Positions 1 through 12,451 of a stretch of DNA of 64,000 bases are shown one piece after another. Source of the DNA: Brachionus manjavacas (Eukaryota > Rotifera > Eurotatoria > Ploima > Brachionidae); NCBI GenBank assembly GCA_019054805.1, contig JAHQIY010000016.1, positions 434,001-498,000 of the forward strand, read 5' to 3'. Every line of letters begins with the position of its first letter. The stretch's first letter is position 1. The notes under the pieces were generated by a model, which was not told where the DNA came from, did not search any database, and saw nothing but the letters and a program-made list of their open reading frames with translations. Position numbers and translations under genes: made by a program.

Positions 1-3000
1 TCAAAATCATCCAACGACTCTTTCTTGGACCAGCTTAAAAGTGTTTTCTTGGATCCCAAATCCTACGATCCATATTACACCATCAATTATTCAGCAAATG
101 AAGAGCCCAAACTCGAACCCGAATCTTCGGACTCTGAGCCCGAAGACGAACAATTGGAATACTTCAATCCCATCAATGTAAATCAATACTCTAAATTTGG
201 CTTGACTTGTTTGCACGAATCGATCCGAGCCAAGAACACAAAAATTGCGGATCTCCTAATCAAACACGGTGCAGACCCCAACTTGCCTGTTCTAGACTCA
301 AAAATGGTCCCAGTATCCACTTCGCTGAACGAAGCCCTCAAGACTCAAGATGACAAATTGTTTTACTTAATTTTAAAAAATTTTTTCCTAACTACAGAAA
401 GCTTCAATCAATGCCTAAACGCTTGTTTAAGCTGCGAATTCGGCTTCAGAGCCGTGTCCTATTTGTTTAAATTCAAGATAACCGATGACACAGACAACAA
501 GATACAAAAGCCAAAGAATGCAATGTTCGGTCTGAGTCTTAACTTGGCCGATTTGAGCTTGCCAGAATTGTACGAGTCCTGGATACTTAATTCTTCTCTT
601 AATTACAAAGCCGATTTGATAAAATTAAACTCAATGAATGCAAAAAAATTCCATCTAAATGTGATTACCAAAATAGACTTGTCCAAAAACTCTCTTGAAT
701 CATTGCCCATGTTTTTATTCACCATAGAAACCATCAAATATCTAAAGCTAAGCTCAAACAAAATTAAATCACTGCCGGTCAGTCAAACTCAATTTGATAA
801 TATAACTCTCAGAAAGACATGGAGCTACACGAGCCACCAGCTCGAAGAGCTTGACCTTGACCATAACATGTTGAACAAAGTTCCAAGCGAGTTTTTTGCT
901 CTTAAAGGTCTGCGCCGGTTAAATCTAAGCCACAATTCAATCGAAAATTTGCCCATAGAAATCTGGCAATCTAGCCTCAACGAAATAAACTTGGCGTACA
1001 ATCGACTTGGCAATTTACCAGTAGTGGCTTCGTGCAGTCAGTTACGAGGCAGACATGAGTCCAAGCGTTCAGCCTTGGGCACTATGAAACCAATTATCAA
1101 ACCAAAGAAAATCGATGAACCAGTGCACAGCTATAAAGAGTGTAAAGTGGACAAGGCAAATTTTTGGAGTCAAAATTCGGCAATGTTTACCGAGCTCGAA
1201 ATCGATGACGATGATGAAAATGACAGAAAAGGAAAAAAAAACCAACTTAATGAATCCAAAATATATGAGCTGAATTTGTCTCATAACAACTTTAAGAAAA
1301 TACCAGAGTGTCTTAGCTGTGTAGTGCCTAAATTGTCCAAGTTAAATTTAAGTCACAATTTAATAGAGTCAATGGGTGCCATTGCCGACCTGCCAGCTAA
1401 CCTAAAATTTCTTGACCTCTCTTACAATTTAATAGCCGACTCGGGTCGATTATTAAATTCTAGTTTTTTAAAATTTATCGACATGTACCTGCTGAACAAA
1501 TCAGTCGAATTGAAGAGACTGGATTTTTCACTCTTGGACAATCAATTTTGCTTTCTAAATTTGAGTAGCAGCCGGTCGAGACCGAGGGAAAAGTCAATAC
1601 AGGTGAATTTGAGATCATCGAGTAATCGGCGCCGAGCGCGCTCTCAATCGCGCAACCCGGCCCGAAATTCTGTTCAAATAAACCCGGACAAAAAGCTCCC
1701 GTTTGACTTGTACTTGATGAATTTCAAATACAGAAGAGTGGAGAGTGAATTGGAAGTGTTGGATTTTGACGAAGTGTCAAAGCGAGAGCGCGAACATTTT
1801 TTGAACTCGCAAAACATTCAAATTTTCATCGAACAACTGTGTCCCCACAAACGTCACATAAAACTCGAGAGCCTAAAGTCTTTGAATCTTAGCTGTAACA
1901 AAATCAAAAAATTGGACATTATGTTCGATTTGAGTGGTGATGGCAAGTGCGGTGACGCGTCCGATGAAGAAGATGAGACCAAACACTCTAAGCAAAAGTC
2001 TGCTTTTGCTTCCAAAAATGAAGAGCGCGCCAATTGTGTGAGCAAATTGTTGTATCCCAACTTGACCCATTTGGACATAAGCCACAATTCGATCAACTAC
2101 ATACCAAGCTGTGTATCCTATTTGGAAAATTTGTCACATCTTAATGCATCATCGAATTTTGAGCTGAAAAAAATTTCACCCAAGCTTGGCTGGTTGACTA
2201 AACTTTGGAATTTGGACCTCAAGTCATGTCCTAATATCAAAGATGTGCAGTTGGATGCTTTGATTAAGCAAAAGACAAAAACTTCTGATATACTAGGCTA
2301 CCTAAAAAGTATACTTGACAATTCGAGAACTTACAATCGAGTAAAATTGATGTTTGTGGGTGTGCAAGCGATTGGTAAAACAACTCTATTGAATAAGCTT
2401 AGAGACGAGAGCGGACATTCGTCGTCCAAGACAAATTTAAGCACAGTTGGTATCGAAATAAATGAGTGGACATTTGAAAGGCCCAAAAATGCCAAATCTA
2501 TACAAGATGTAAATGTTTTTATGGAACAAAATAATAGGAATTTTGGTCCTATTACATTCAGAACATGGGATTTTGCCGGGCAAAAAGAGTACTACACGAC
2601 ACATCAATACTTCATTTCCAAAAGAGCTGTTTATTTGGTATGCTGGAAAATGACAGAAGAAGAAAAAGGCATCAACGAAATTCATCATTGGTTATCAAAT
2701 ATACAAACGCGTGCGCCTGGTTCACCATGTATTATTGTCGGTAAGCTTTTATTTTTAATAATTTTAATTTAATGTTTTTTTTTTCTATCGTATTTAACAT
2801 TGAAATGCAAAAATTTTTTCGTTTCTGCAAAAATTCTATGTTTTTAAAATTTAATTTTTTTTCCAAATTAGCATATTTTTTTATAGGATAATTTTTAATT
2901 CTAGTAATTTACACTTTTTTTTCTTTCGTTTGACCTATTGTCACTGAATGACTTTTGATCAGTATTCAAGGCAATGTATATTTTTAAATATATCTTCCAA

Positions 3001-6000
3001 AAACTACAAAATAAAATTCTTTTTCATCAATTTTATTTTAAAAAATTTTGAACATGAAAAAAAATTTTCACTAAATTTAGTAAAAAAAATAATTTTAATT
3101 AACACAGCAAATACTAATGATCAAATAAGATATCAATATTTTGAGATTTATTTATTTTTATGCCTAATTTTAATAATTTTGAATAAGGTGGTTATAATTG
3201 TAAATAAATCAACTTACATCTTTAAGCTGGTCTATTTTTGAAGTAATTAAAAATTTCGTTTAGCGAAAAATTTAATTTTCAATTCTAAATTTATTCAATT
3301 AAAACAGTTGACGCCAATGACGATGTCTAAAATAAAATAAAATAAAAAATTAAATTGAAAAAATAATAATGAGATAAAGGGTAAATCAATACAAATCAAT
3401 ACATATGTTTATTATTTTTGATTATTTAATTTTGAAAAAATGAAAATGTTGAAAATTTATTTTACTTTTAATTAACATACAATTTGAATGAAAATAATCA
3501 ATTTATTGACAAATTTTTATTTAAATTTTTATCTATAAACTGGACTGTTAAGTCAAACATTGTTTGTTTTACCTTTTTAAAACTTAAATAAAAACGTGAG
3601 TAAAAATTCATAGTTTTATTAAGAATTTTAATTTTTTATAGAAATATTATATGAAAATTCACAGCGCCAGTTTAACCATCAAACGCTTAAAAAAAAAATT
3701 AGATTAATTAGCGTAAATTTTACATTATATTCATTATATTCTACATGATTATATTGTTTGTTAAGAGATAAAAGAATTAATTTCTATGATTCTTCTTACC
3801 AACACACACTGAATTTTTAATGAATATATTTTTTTTAACATGCACACTCATTTTATTTTATTAAAACATTTACCTTAAAATGAAAAAATCTTTTTAATGA
3901 TACAATTCTGCCAGAACGACAAGAAAAACAATATTACCATATTTATCTTTCAAATGAATTTAATTTTCTTCCAGGATTTATTTCTAATTAAATTTTAACT
4001 TTACAATAATAATTTGGTTAAAAGTGTTAGTCAGGAAAAATAATTATAATTCAGGTTCAGAATTTTTTTTTAATTTTTAAAATTTTTTTAAAGTGTGTGA
4101 TGAAATAAAATGAATAAATTTAAAACCAAAAGGTACACATCAAGATCAATTATCAAGACTTAAAAACTATAAAGACATAAGCAATAGCTTACAGAGAAAA
4201 ATATACGAAAAATTTATACTGCCCAATTCAGATTCGGAAACAACATCTGCAGCTTATCCTCCGATATTTGCCTCAATAGAAATAAGTTCCAAAACAGGTC
4301 ATAACATCAAACTTTTGGCCAGACTAATATACGATGTGGTAGCCCAAATGAAAGTACCCGGAACCAAGGATCAACTTTTATTAGAACAAAAAATTCCCTC
4401 TACCTACATCGCCCTGGAAGAATGCGTTCATCTGGTAGCAAAAAAGCTACGCTCTCAATCACAAAACCCAGTTCTTAGAAGTTCCGAATATCTAACTCAG
4501 ATCCAGGAAGCAATTAATTATCTGTACCCGGATGAAGACCATGGAAAACTGGCCATCCGATTCAGAGATAACAACGAAATTTTACAAGCCACTCAATTTT
4601 TACATGACAATGGAATTCTTATTCATTACAATGACGTGGCTTTGAATGATTTGTTTTTCTTGGACCCGCAGTGGCTTTGCGACGTTTTAAGTACTGTAGT
4701 AGCCATCAGGGAAATAAACCCGTTTGCTGCTAAAGGAATAATGAAAATAAACGACTTGCAGGTGTTGTTTAAAGGCTCGAAAAAATTAAGCTTCGAATGC
4801 GAAGAGATCATGAGCTATATTACCGATTTGCTTGGTAAATTTGAACTAGCTCTCACATGGGACAATGAACACTTACTAATTCCAAGTCTTCTACCGTCCG
4901 AACCAATGCTTAAATACTCAAACCAAGAAATACGCATAAACATAATGTCTAAACAAAAGCTAAATTCTATTTTAAACATGAACAATTTGGTTCAATCGAC
5001 CTCATATTCTGGCCCTTTTGAAATATCAAATCAATTATACTCGGGCATCAAACTGGTCAATTCTCATTCACAGAATGTATTGGTAAACAAGTTAAGCTTG
5101 GAATTTTTGTACGAATGCCGAGCCGTGGACGAGAGCGAAACGCTTCGCCGGCTTTACACCCTAACTTATTTGCCAAGCGGATTTTTTAGTCGTCTAATAG
5201 TCAGAATTCTATGCGATTCTTTCCTAAAAGACAGCTTGCTCGACCTGATTGAAATCGAGCAATGCGAGAAGCTAGATTTTAAATTGGTTGAATTTTTGAG
5301 CCAAGAAGCAGAATGGAAGTGCTGGCAGACTGGCCTTGAGCTTAAATACATGGACTTTACATTGTTTAGAATCAAAGAAATAATTCAAGACCCTCTAATT
5401 GATTTGGAACAATCACCCGCTAAAAAAAATGTGTTCATTCAAAATTCAGTTTTGTTCAAAGATTGTGAAAATGAGCTTAAACTTAAGACGATCAATAAGC
5501 AATTTTGTTCATTTATAGAATGCTTTGCTAGCTTGACCAGTTTTAAAATTTGTAAAATTTCCAGTGAAAATAATGAAAATGAGGAAGTGTTGATTAATAT
5601 CAAACTAAATGGACAAATAATAGCCAAATTGTTTGCTCTAATTATTGAAATTATTGATTCCTTGTTGGAAGATTGGTATCCAGATTTGGGAACAAGATTT
5701 ATGCAGGATTCAAAGGGAGATTATTTGGTCAATAGACTTGCACCATGTCGCCAATGTGTACAAGAATTCAATGTCTCTGGCTCCAATTCAAAACCATCCA
5801 AATACATTGATGAACTCGGTAAGCCAGTCTTTTTTTGTCATTTTTTTTTCCAAATAAGTCAATTTGACTTTCAAAATAAACTCTCTGAAAATATAAAAAA
5901 TGTGGGCTCTTGCTAGATATGTGACCAGAGGGGTCACATAATATGTGGCTAATCTTTTTTTGAATAAAAAATAGAAATAAAAATCGGTTTTAGTTTTTAT

Positions 6001-9000
6001 TTAAGAGACTAAAAAAAATTACGTGACCAAAATATTCCAAAGATTAAATTTTAAATGTAAAGTATATAAGTGACTTAGATGTAGTTAATAAAAATATTAT
6101 TTATGCATTTTTGAAATATTTAATTTTGATCCTCTTGCATTTTTCATTAATTTACCACAATTTGCACAAGTAACATGGTTCTCGTGTTTGCTCAAAGTTT
6201 TCTCAACCATAAATTATTAAGCTAAAAACAATTTTTAGACGCTTGCGAAATAAGGAAAAAATGACTCTTGATAAATAGTTTTATAGTTAGTAGAGGCCAA
6301 GCGTCGCCAAGACATAAATTGATTTATAGAATATTCAATTCTTTTTCTATTTCTGAATTCCATCAGCTCACCCCTTTTTGGACACTTCTCCTTTAAACGT
6401 TTTTTTGATCAAAATATTAAGCCAAGCGAAACAATTTATGTAAAAATTTTGTTTAATCAGCTTCATAATCCATTTTTCATAGTTTAATAAAGCTTTAAAT
6501 TTCATTTTATTTGTCAAAAATGCTTCATTTTACTATTTTAGAAAATTAATTTAAATAATATGATCTGATTTTTAATTTAAAATTTCTTAAATATTCTTTT
6601 TTTTTTAAATTTCAAATTTATGTGACCTAAATTGCATTTTTCTGACCAGCTAAAAATTTAAGTGACCAATTTTTTTAAAATTTGTATCATTAATTTTACT
6701 AACTTGGCCACAATTTCCCTCCTGGTCATATAAGAGGCAAGACCCAAAATGTGATATACATCAATAGATACAATTTGCGTTTGATGAAGTCGGTTTTGTA
6801 TTTTAGATGAAAATTTAAACTAGTATAAAAATAATTTTGAATAAATTTTCATTAAAATAGAATTTATTGATTTATTCAAAAAATATATTCTTAAAATATA
6901 TACTTAAAATTAAAATCACATGTTTTTTTGATTCAAATATTTAATTCAAATAGAATTTAACAATTTTCTATTTTATCTTTATTCAAATTGATTATTCAAT
7001 TCATTCAAAGTTCCATTTACTTGAATATGGAATCGAATTTTTGAATTCTATTTCATTACAAGAGTTTGTAGAATAAAAAAGTCAGGAAAAACTCTAACTT
7101 TAGATTTGGTGTAATTTATAATTAAAAATTGAAAACGGTTGTCATTCTTATATTTAGATATCTCATAGTGAGAATCTCACTGAAAAAAAAATTTAAACTT
7201 TGCTCTTTGTGAATTTCAGAAAAATTTCTTATCTGTAAGTCTAGATAATAAAAAAATTTGAACTAAAATTCAACTTTATTTCAAACAATTAAAAAAAGCT
7301 TTTTTTAGAAGAATTATCTAAAAAATCTAATTTCTTTGCCAATTTATCTCTTGATAATCGATTTTCAAGAGTTTAATTTGAAAATGTCTGATTTTTGTAA
7401 ATTTTATTTTTAAAGATCAAGAAGAGCTTGAAAAGTTGAAGCTTTTCGATGAAATGCAATGGATTTATTGTTTTATGCTGGACGATATTTGTTATTCAGT
7501 ATTAAAAAATTCAAAATTAATTTGTGTCAAACATGGCGAACAACAAGCCGGCGAGGTGGCACCTGATTTATCTTTCGAAGATATAGATCAAAAATATTTG
7601 ATAACACAAGAAAATTTAAAAATTGAAAAACTTTTAGGAAGAGGATCATTTGGTTCGGTTTTTAGCGGCTCACTAATCACGTCCTACATGAGCCAACAAC
7701 AAGTTCAAGTAGCTGTAAAAATTTTAGAATCATTAAGCACTAGACCGGGTTTACCTGAAGACACTGGTGAACAAAAACCATTGACCAAAAATTCGTCAAA
7801 TTTTTGGAATCATCGAAAGTCTATTCGACTAGCCTCCAAAGCTTATTCAATAGCTCGACAAGAAATAGCCATTCTCTCAAGCCTAAAACATGAAAACATT
7901 GTTTCCATGATGGGGCTCTGCATTAGGCCATTGGCAATTATTCTAGAACTAGCACCGTTTGGTAATTTAAAAGATCTCATCCAATCTTATAAAAAAAAAT
8001 CACAAAAACTAAACGCCTGTGTCATACAGCAAGTTTGCATTCAGATAAGCTCTTGTTTGGTCTATTTACATTCGAACAAAATAATTTACCGAGATCTAAA
8101 AGCTGACAATGTGTTAGTATGGAAATTTCCTCTACCTGACCAATTGAGCTCGAATCTAGAGACCCAAATCAAACTAGCAGATTATTCAATAAGTCGGTGT
8201 GTTTTACCAACAGGGACAAAAGGTTTTGCTGGCACTCCAGGTTTCATGGCGCCCGAAATACTCAAATACAATGGCGAAGAGAGCTATTCCGAAAAAGTCG
8301 ATTGCTTTTCGTTTGCAATGGTTTTATATGAATTGATAACTCTAAAGCATCCGTATGAAGGCCAAGAGCAAATAAAAGATATTGTGCTGAACGGAGGAAG
8401 ACCACTTGTTAAGACCCAAGACTTGACCTATCCAAGTCTTATGCTTGATTTGATGTGTCTCTGCTGGCTGGACAATCCAAATGATCGGCCAACTGCTGAA
8501 CAAATATTCAAGTACACTAAATCCTATGAGTTCAGTCATTTGATGGATGTAACTATACTAGAAGACTATAAGGAGGCGCCTTTGGTTTTGACTTGTGTAA
8601 ACCAAGAGAATGATGATTTTGAAGTGGAGGATAGAAACGATGAAGACGATGATAGTGATTTGGAAGAAATCGAAGAAGAAGATTTAGTTGATGTTTGGGT
8701 TGTAAACAACAAAGAAGAATCTGTCACCCAAGTTGAAATATTAACTTATGAAAATAAATTAAATTGCACGAATAGAAAAATAATAAATTTGTCCAACAAT
8801 ACTGTTGAGGCATGCTGTCACTTGGAAAAAGCGAACCAAATGTGGTTTATTGACTCCAACAAGTCGATTTTCATTTACTGGTTAGTATTGTATTTTTAAT
8901 GAAATTTTTATTTATTAAAATAATTTTCTCCTCTTAAAATGTCATTTATTACCCTAGGTTTTTTTCAGAGTTATTTACAAGTCATAAAGTCAAAGTCAAG

Positions 9001-11284
9001 TCAAGTTTTTTTTTCTTTAAATGTCTTTTGACTTGACTTGAAAAATTATTTTTTTAAAATAAGTCTTTTGCCGTTCCATTTAGTTATTAAGGCGGTCATT
9101 TTTATTTCAAAGTCTCTGAAATGACTTTTTTCTGACCTTTTGCGCAAGTTTGGTTTTTATGATCAAAAGTTCCCTTAAAATGCATGAAAGTTCCATGCAG
9201 ATTGGACCCATTTATCAATAAAAAAAATTCACTGTAAAGTTTGGTAAAACAAAAGAAATCGAAAAATCTCAATAGCTTCTATTCAAGAAGCTTAAAATTT
9301 ATTCGGTAAATTGTGTCGGCCTATGCATACAATGTATCACCTAAATCTAGCTTATTCAGATGATATTTTGGAATCAACAAAACGAACAATTTTACTCTTA
9401 AAATTTTTATTAATATTTTTCTAACTAATTTACTTTTCTTTAAATTTAGATGAACGCCAGAATTGGCATAAATTGGAAATAAATAGATAAAAATATATTT
9501 CAATATGTTGGCATTTTATAAGAATTATTTTAAGAGGCTAGATTTAGACGGTTCATTGTCGTTTTCAAATCTAGTTTAAAAAATGCCACTTATTTTCATT
9601 ACATCCATCAGTTTCAAATTGAATCGAAATCCTCTGCATTTCTGACTTCTTTATAGAATTGTTACCTAAATGTCTGTTTATTCTTTTTCAAATTGCTAAA
9701 ATCTTTAGTCTTTTTTTTTAGCGGGGGATAATCAAAATGTAGAAAAAAAATATAGAATTTAATATAGAATCTTATAAAACGTAGAATAAAAAAAGCATAC
9801 ATAAATACTGCTATAGCTGCATTTATTGCTGCTAATTCAAAATCCATGTTAATTGAGTCAGGCATTTTGCTTATTTTACTCTTGATTAAATTAAACATTT
9901 TTTTGTAAGTTACAATTTTTTTATTTGGCAATAAACAATAGACCATAGACAAAGCCGAGTCCGATATCTTAATGTGTATTGAATAAACAACGTAGGGCTA
10001 ATATCGAAAGTGCCATCACAATACCAATTATTTACTTAAGAGTTTTTCTTTAAAATAAGCAATTTTTTTTATATTTTATTCCTTTTAAATAAATGATTTT
10101 TATTTTCTATATTTTTTGTCTTCGATATTTTTTCTTCTATATTTTGATATATCACCTTTTTAGCTAGTTTTCGATTTATTCAATTTCTTTTAAATTTTTT
10201 CCTTTAATTTAATGTTGAATTAAATTATTTTTAATTTGAAGAAGCTTTTGCTCCATACAGATTAAAATAAAAATTAAAAAATTAATATTTTTTTTTAAGT
10301 TGTAAAACATACAAAAAATTAAATCAGTACATTTTGGACATCAATCCAGAGACCAGCGGTAAAATTGTTATGCTTCATCCAATTGAACCTTCCAAACAAG
10401 TCATTTTAGTAACTTCAAAAGGAATGATTATTTATTTGTATTTAAACGAAACTTCCAAAGACAATAATTGTGAATTTAAATATTTTATACAAGAGCTTGG
10501 AATAGAATGCTTCTCTACTTTGCTTATTCCAAGTCGTAGCGATAATCGCATTTATGATCTCTGGCTGGGAAGCTCAAATTCAGAAGTCTTCATTTACTCT
10601 ATTAAATTTATGAAAATAACAAATTCTTATTTGCACACATCAAGCCATCATTATGTCACCAATTCGAACATGATGTCATCACCGTTTGATAAAAATGGTC
10701 AATTCAATTTTTCTTTTGAGCCAGATTCATCATCAAATGGCAGTAAAGATTTAAATGTCATATTACTGAAAACAACTCAAATGGATTCTTTTTTTCTCTG
10801 GTCATATGTCTTTCCAGGGTCGACTATCTACATGTGGAACTATGTATCCAAGAAAATAATGAGTGCATATAATTGTAAGAAATCATTTGAAGACGGAGAT
10901 AAAACACTTGATAGAAGAGATTTCAGAATAGTTGACATAGAATTTTTAAATTCTTATCTTTTTTGTGCAATTAACAATGGAACAGTGCTGGTTCTCAAAA
11001 GACTTACATTAACACCTTTACAAGTTTTCACTTCGCATGTACATCAATTGTACAAGCTGTGCTCAATTCAATTCGAAACCAGGCTGAATATTTGGAGTAA
11101 ATACAACAAACAAAACATGACAAGTCAGGTAAAAAAAACACAAAATATGTTGTTGAGTATGGGCCGTGCTTTGGCGCCAGTACACGAAGATGTTTATTTA
11201 TCAAACGGCAAATATCGAACTGATGCTTTACAAAATTATGCAAATTGTTTAATATTAAATGCTTGGAATTGCAACCATGATTAA
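1..11284 (+). CDS. Lrrk: Leucine-rich repeat kinase (Roc-COR kinase), 5' end outside the window
   Basis: Large multidomain GTPase/kinase of the ROCO family. Exons by phase: <1-2740, 4133-5818, 7416-8880, 10300-11284 (at least 2,291 residues, stop TAA). An ankyrin-type stretch (LLIKHGADPN) near nt 185-290 is followed by leucine-rich repeats (nt 660-2260). The Roc GTPase has a P-loop GVQAIGKTTLL (about 2356), switch DFAGQ (about 2570), RAPGSP matching the LRRK2 R1441 region, and THQD across the first junction. COR fills exon 2. The kinase has GRGSFGSV, VAVK (Lys 7718-7720), YRDLKADN (Asp 8093-8095) and APE. The last exon is the WD40-like end. The ankyrin+LRR layout and KLADYSISR resemble LRRK1 and the single invertebrate Lrrk. 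Odd: DYS replaces DYG, and an Arg/Ser-rich insert interrupts the LRRs near 1560-1690. The last junction is uncertain (8884 to 10328 is also in phase). AATAAA lies at 11408. Confidence 0.93.
2741..4132 (+). other. Lrrk intron 1
   Basis: Donor GTAAGC at 2741 and acceptor AG at 4131-4132 join Gly+THQD of the Roc domain in phase. The 1.4 kb between is AT-rich with no coding signal that I recognise; the open frame at 2948-3241 is low-complexity and unsupported. Confidence 0.75.
5905..6745. mobile_element. Non-autonomous DNA transposon (MITE-like) in Lrrk intron 2
   Basis: The left end starts GGCTCTTGC and the reverse complement of the right end starts GGGTCTTGC. The first 29 bases of the two ends match at about 21 positions without gaps. 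Both ends are flanked by the same 8-mer AAAATGTG (5897-5904 and 6746-6753), a perfect target-site duplication. The 841-bp body has no coding frame, so it would depend on a transposase elsewhere. An 8-bp duplication fits hAT or Merlin type elements; the family is not settled. Just inside the left end, TGTGACC-AGAGG-GGTCACA forms a small hairpin. Intron 2 (5819-7415) would be only about 750 bp without it. Confidence 0.7.
8881..10299 (+). other. Lrrk intron 3
   Basis: A 1.4-kb intron with donor GTTAGT at 8881 and a T-rich acceptor ending AG at 10298-10299. It contains AAGTC/GACTT-rich sequence near 8980-9140 and otherwise nothing that I recognise. Confidence 0.6.
8997..9040. repeat. Inverted repeat of AAGTC-rich sequence
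   Basis: CAAGTCAAGT (8997-9006) and ACTTGACTTG (9031-9040) are exact inverted copies around a 24-nt T-rich loop. Similar GACTTGAAATGAGACTTG wording recurs near 12250-12290, so it may be a scrap of a dispersed repeat. Confidence 0.45.
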
Positions 11285-12451
11285 AATAATCAATTTTTTT
11301 TCCTATTTTAAAATTCAATTGTTTTTAAATTTCCGATAATTTAAAACAGTATATGAGTCATTTCAATATTTAATTAACTAAATGTTATTTTATAATAAGA
11401 ATTTGTAAATAAAAATTATTTTAGTTATAAATATTAGTTTTAATTTTTTATTTTATTTTATTTTTTTTATTTATAATTAACCTCCTTTAAGGAGAAGTAA
11501 AAAATTAAAGATATCAAATACAAAAAAAATAAAAAAAATATCAGAAATAAAGATTCTTCAAAGTATGCTAAATCATGCACAGAGGACCAAAAAGAAACAA
11601 ACCATGTCTTCAATCAGGAAGACCTGATAAGGTTTTTATGAAGATTTTTAAAGATCGTAGACTTTATATTGTTGATGGAATCACACAATTTGATGGAATC
11701 TGATAAACCATCGCTGGAGTTAAGTCCCTTTTTCAATTCTGACTGAAGTTGAGACGAATTGTTTTTGATAAAGTATATATCTTTACCAAGATAAGAAACG
11801 GGAAAGTAAATATCTTGTTCAAAAGATTTAATTCTACAGTTAGGAGATGATTGAAAGTTGAGACACATGCATTCAAGAATATAAGATGCGAGGCTATTAT
11901 ATTTAAGACTGCTGATAAAAGAGAGTTTCGAAATAGCATAAAGTTGCTCAAAGTGGAAAATTTTCAAAATCTTGAGAATATTAGAGATGTGAAAACTATA
12001 GTTCAAGCCTAACATGGTTCTAATAAGGTTGTTCTGTGAGGTTTTTAAGAATTTTAAAGTTTCTACTTTTAGAGTTTAGATGCCTAGTCCATAAGTAAAT
12101 TTAGAAAGACAGTAGGTTATATAAATAAAAGATTTAAGATATGGGCTACTATTTTGCTCCATACCTAGGTAGGAAATAGAAAAGAATTTTTTTTGAACTT
12201 TTTTGAAGTCATTAAAGAAATGACCAAGTTAAAGACTTGAAACAAAAATGCGGACTTGAAATGAGACTTGTGACTTTTAAACAAATGTGATCTATGTGAT
12301 AAAAATTTAACTCCCACCTAAGCAAAAAATTAGTTTCTAATTTTCAATTAAGTATTTTGACATGTTCAGTGTAAATAGGTCATAAAACAAGATAAAAAAA
12401 TATTTTATTACAAGATTTTAAAATAAAACTTTTGATTTTGATTAAAAAAAC
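11285..12451. other. Gap between convergent Lrrk and sodium-channel genes
   Basis: Holds the 3' flanks of both genes: a plus-strand AATAAA for Lrrk at 11408, and minus-strand AATAAA matches near 12402-12412 for the channel. The LINE remnant at 11614-12175 lies between. The rest is AT-rich. Confidence 0.7.
11614..12175 (-). mobile_element. LINE (non-LTR retrotransposon) fragment, end of the reverse-transcriptase ORF
   Basis: Read on the minus strand, the frame gives SFIYITYCLSKFTYGLG, then SQNNLIRTMLGLNY and FEQLYAISKLSFISSLKYN, ending at a stop at 11614. This order (a short hydrophobic stretch ending YGLG, then the N-L-I-R-MLGL block) is how the C-terminal part of many LINE reverse transcriptases reads after the palm domain. 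One in-frame stop lies near 12082 and the catalytic part is absent, so it is a 5'-truncated dead copy. Clade not determined. Confidence 0.55.

Noticed and set aside
2948-3241. 97-codon open frame in Lrrk intron 1
   Set aside because: Low-complexity Phe/Ile/Lys/Asn product typical of AT-rich chance frames; inside a well-defined intron.
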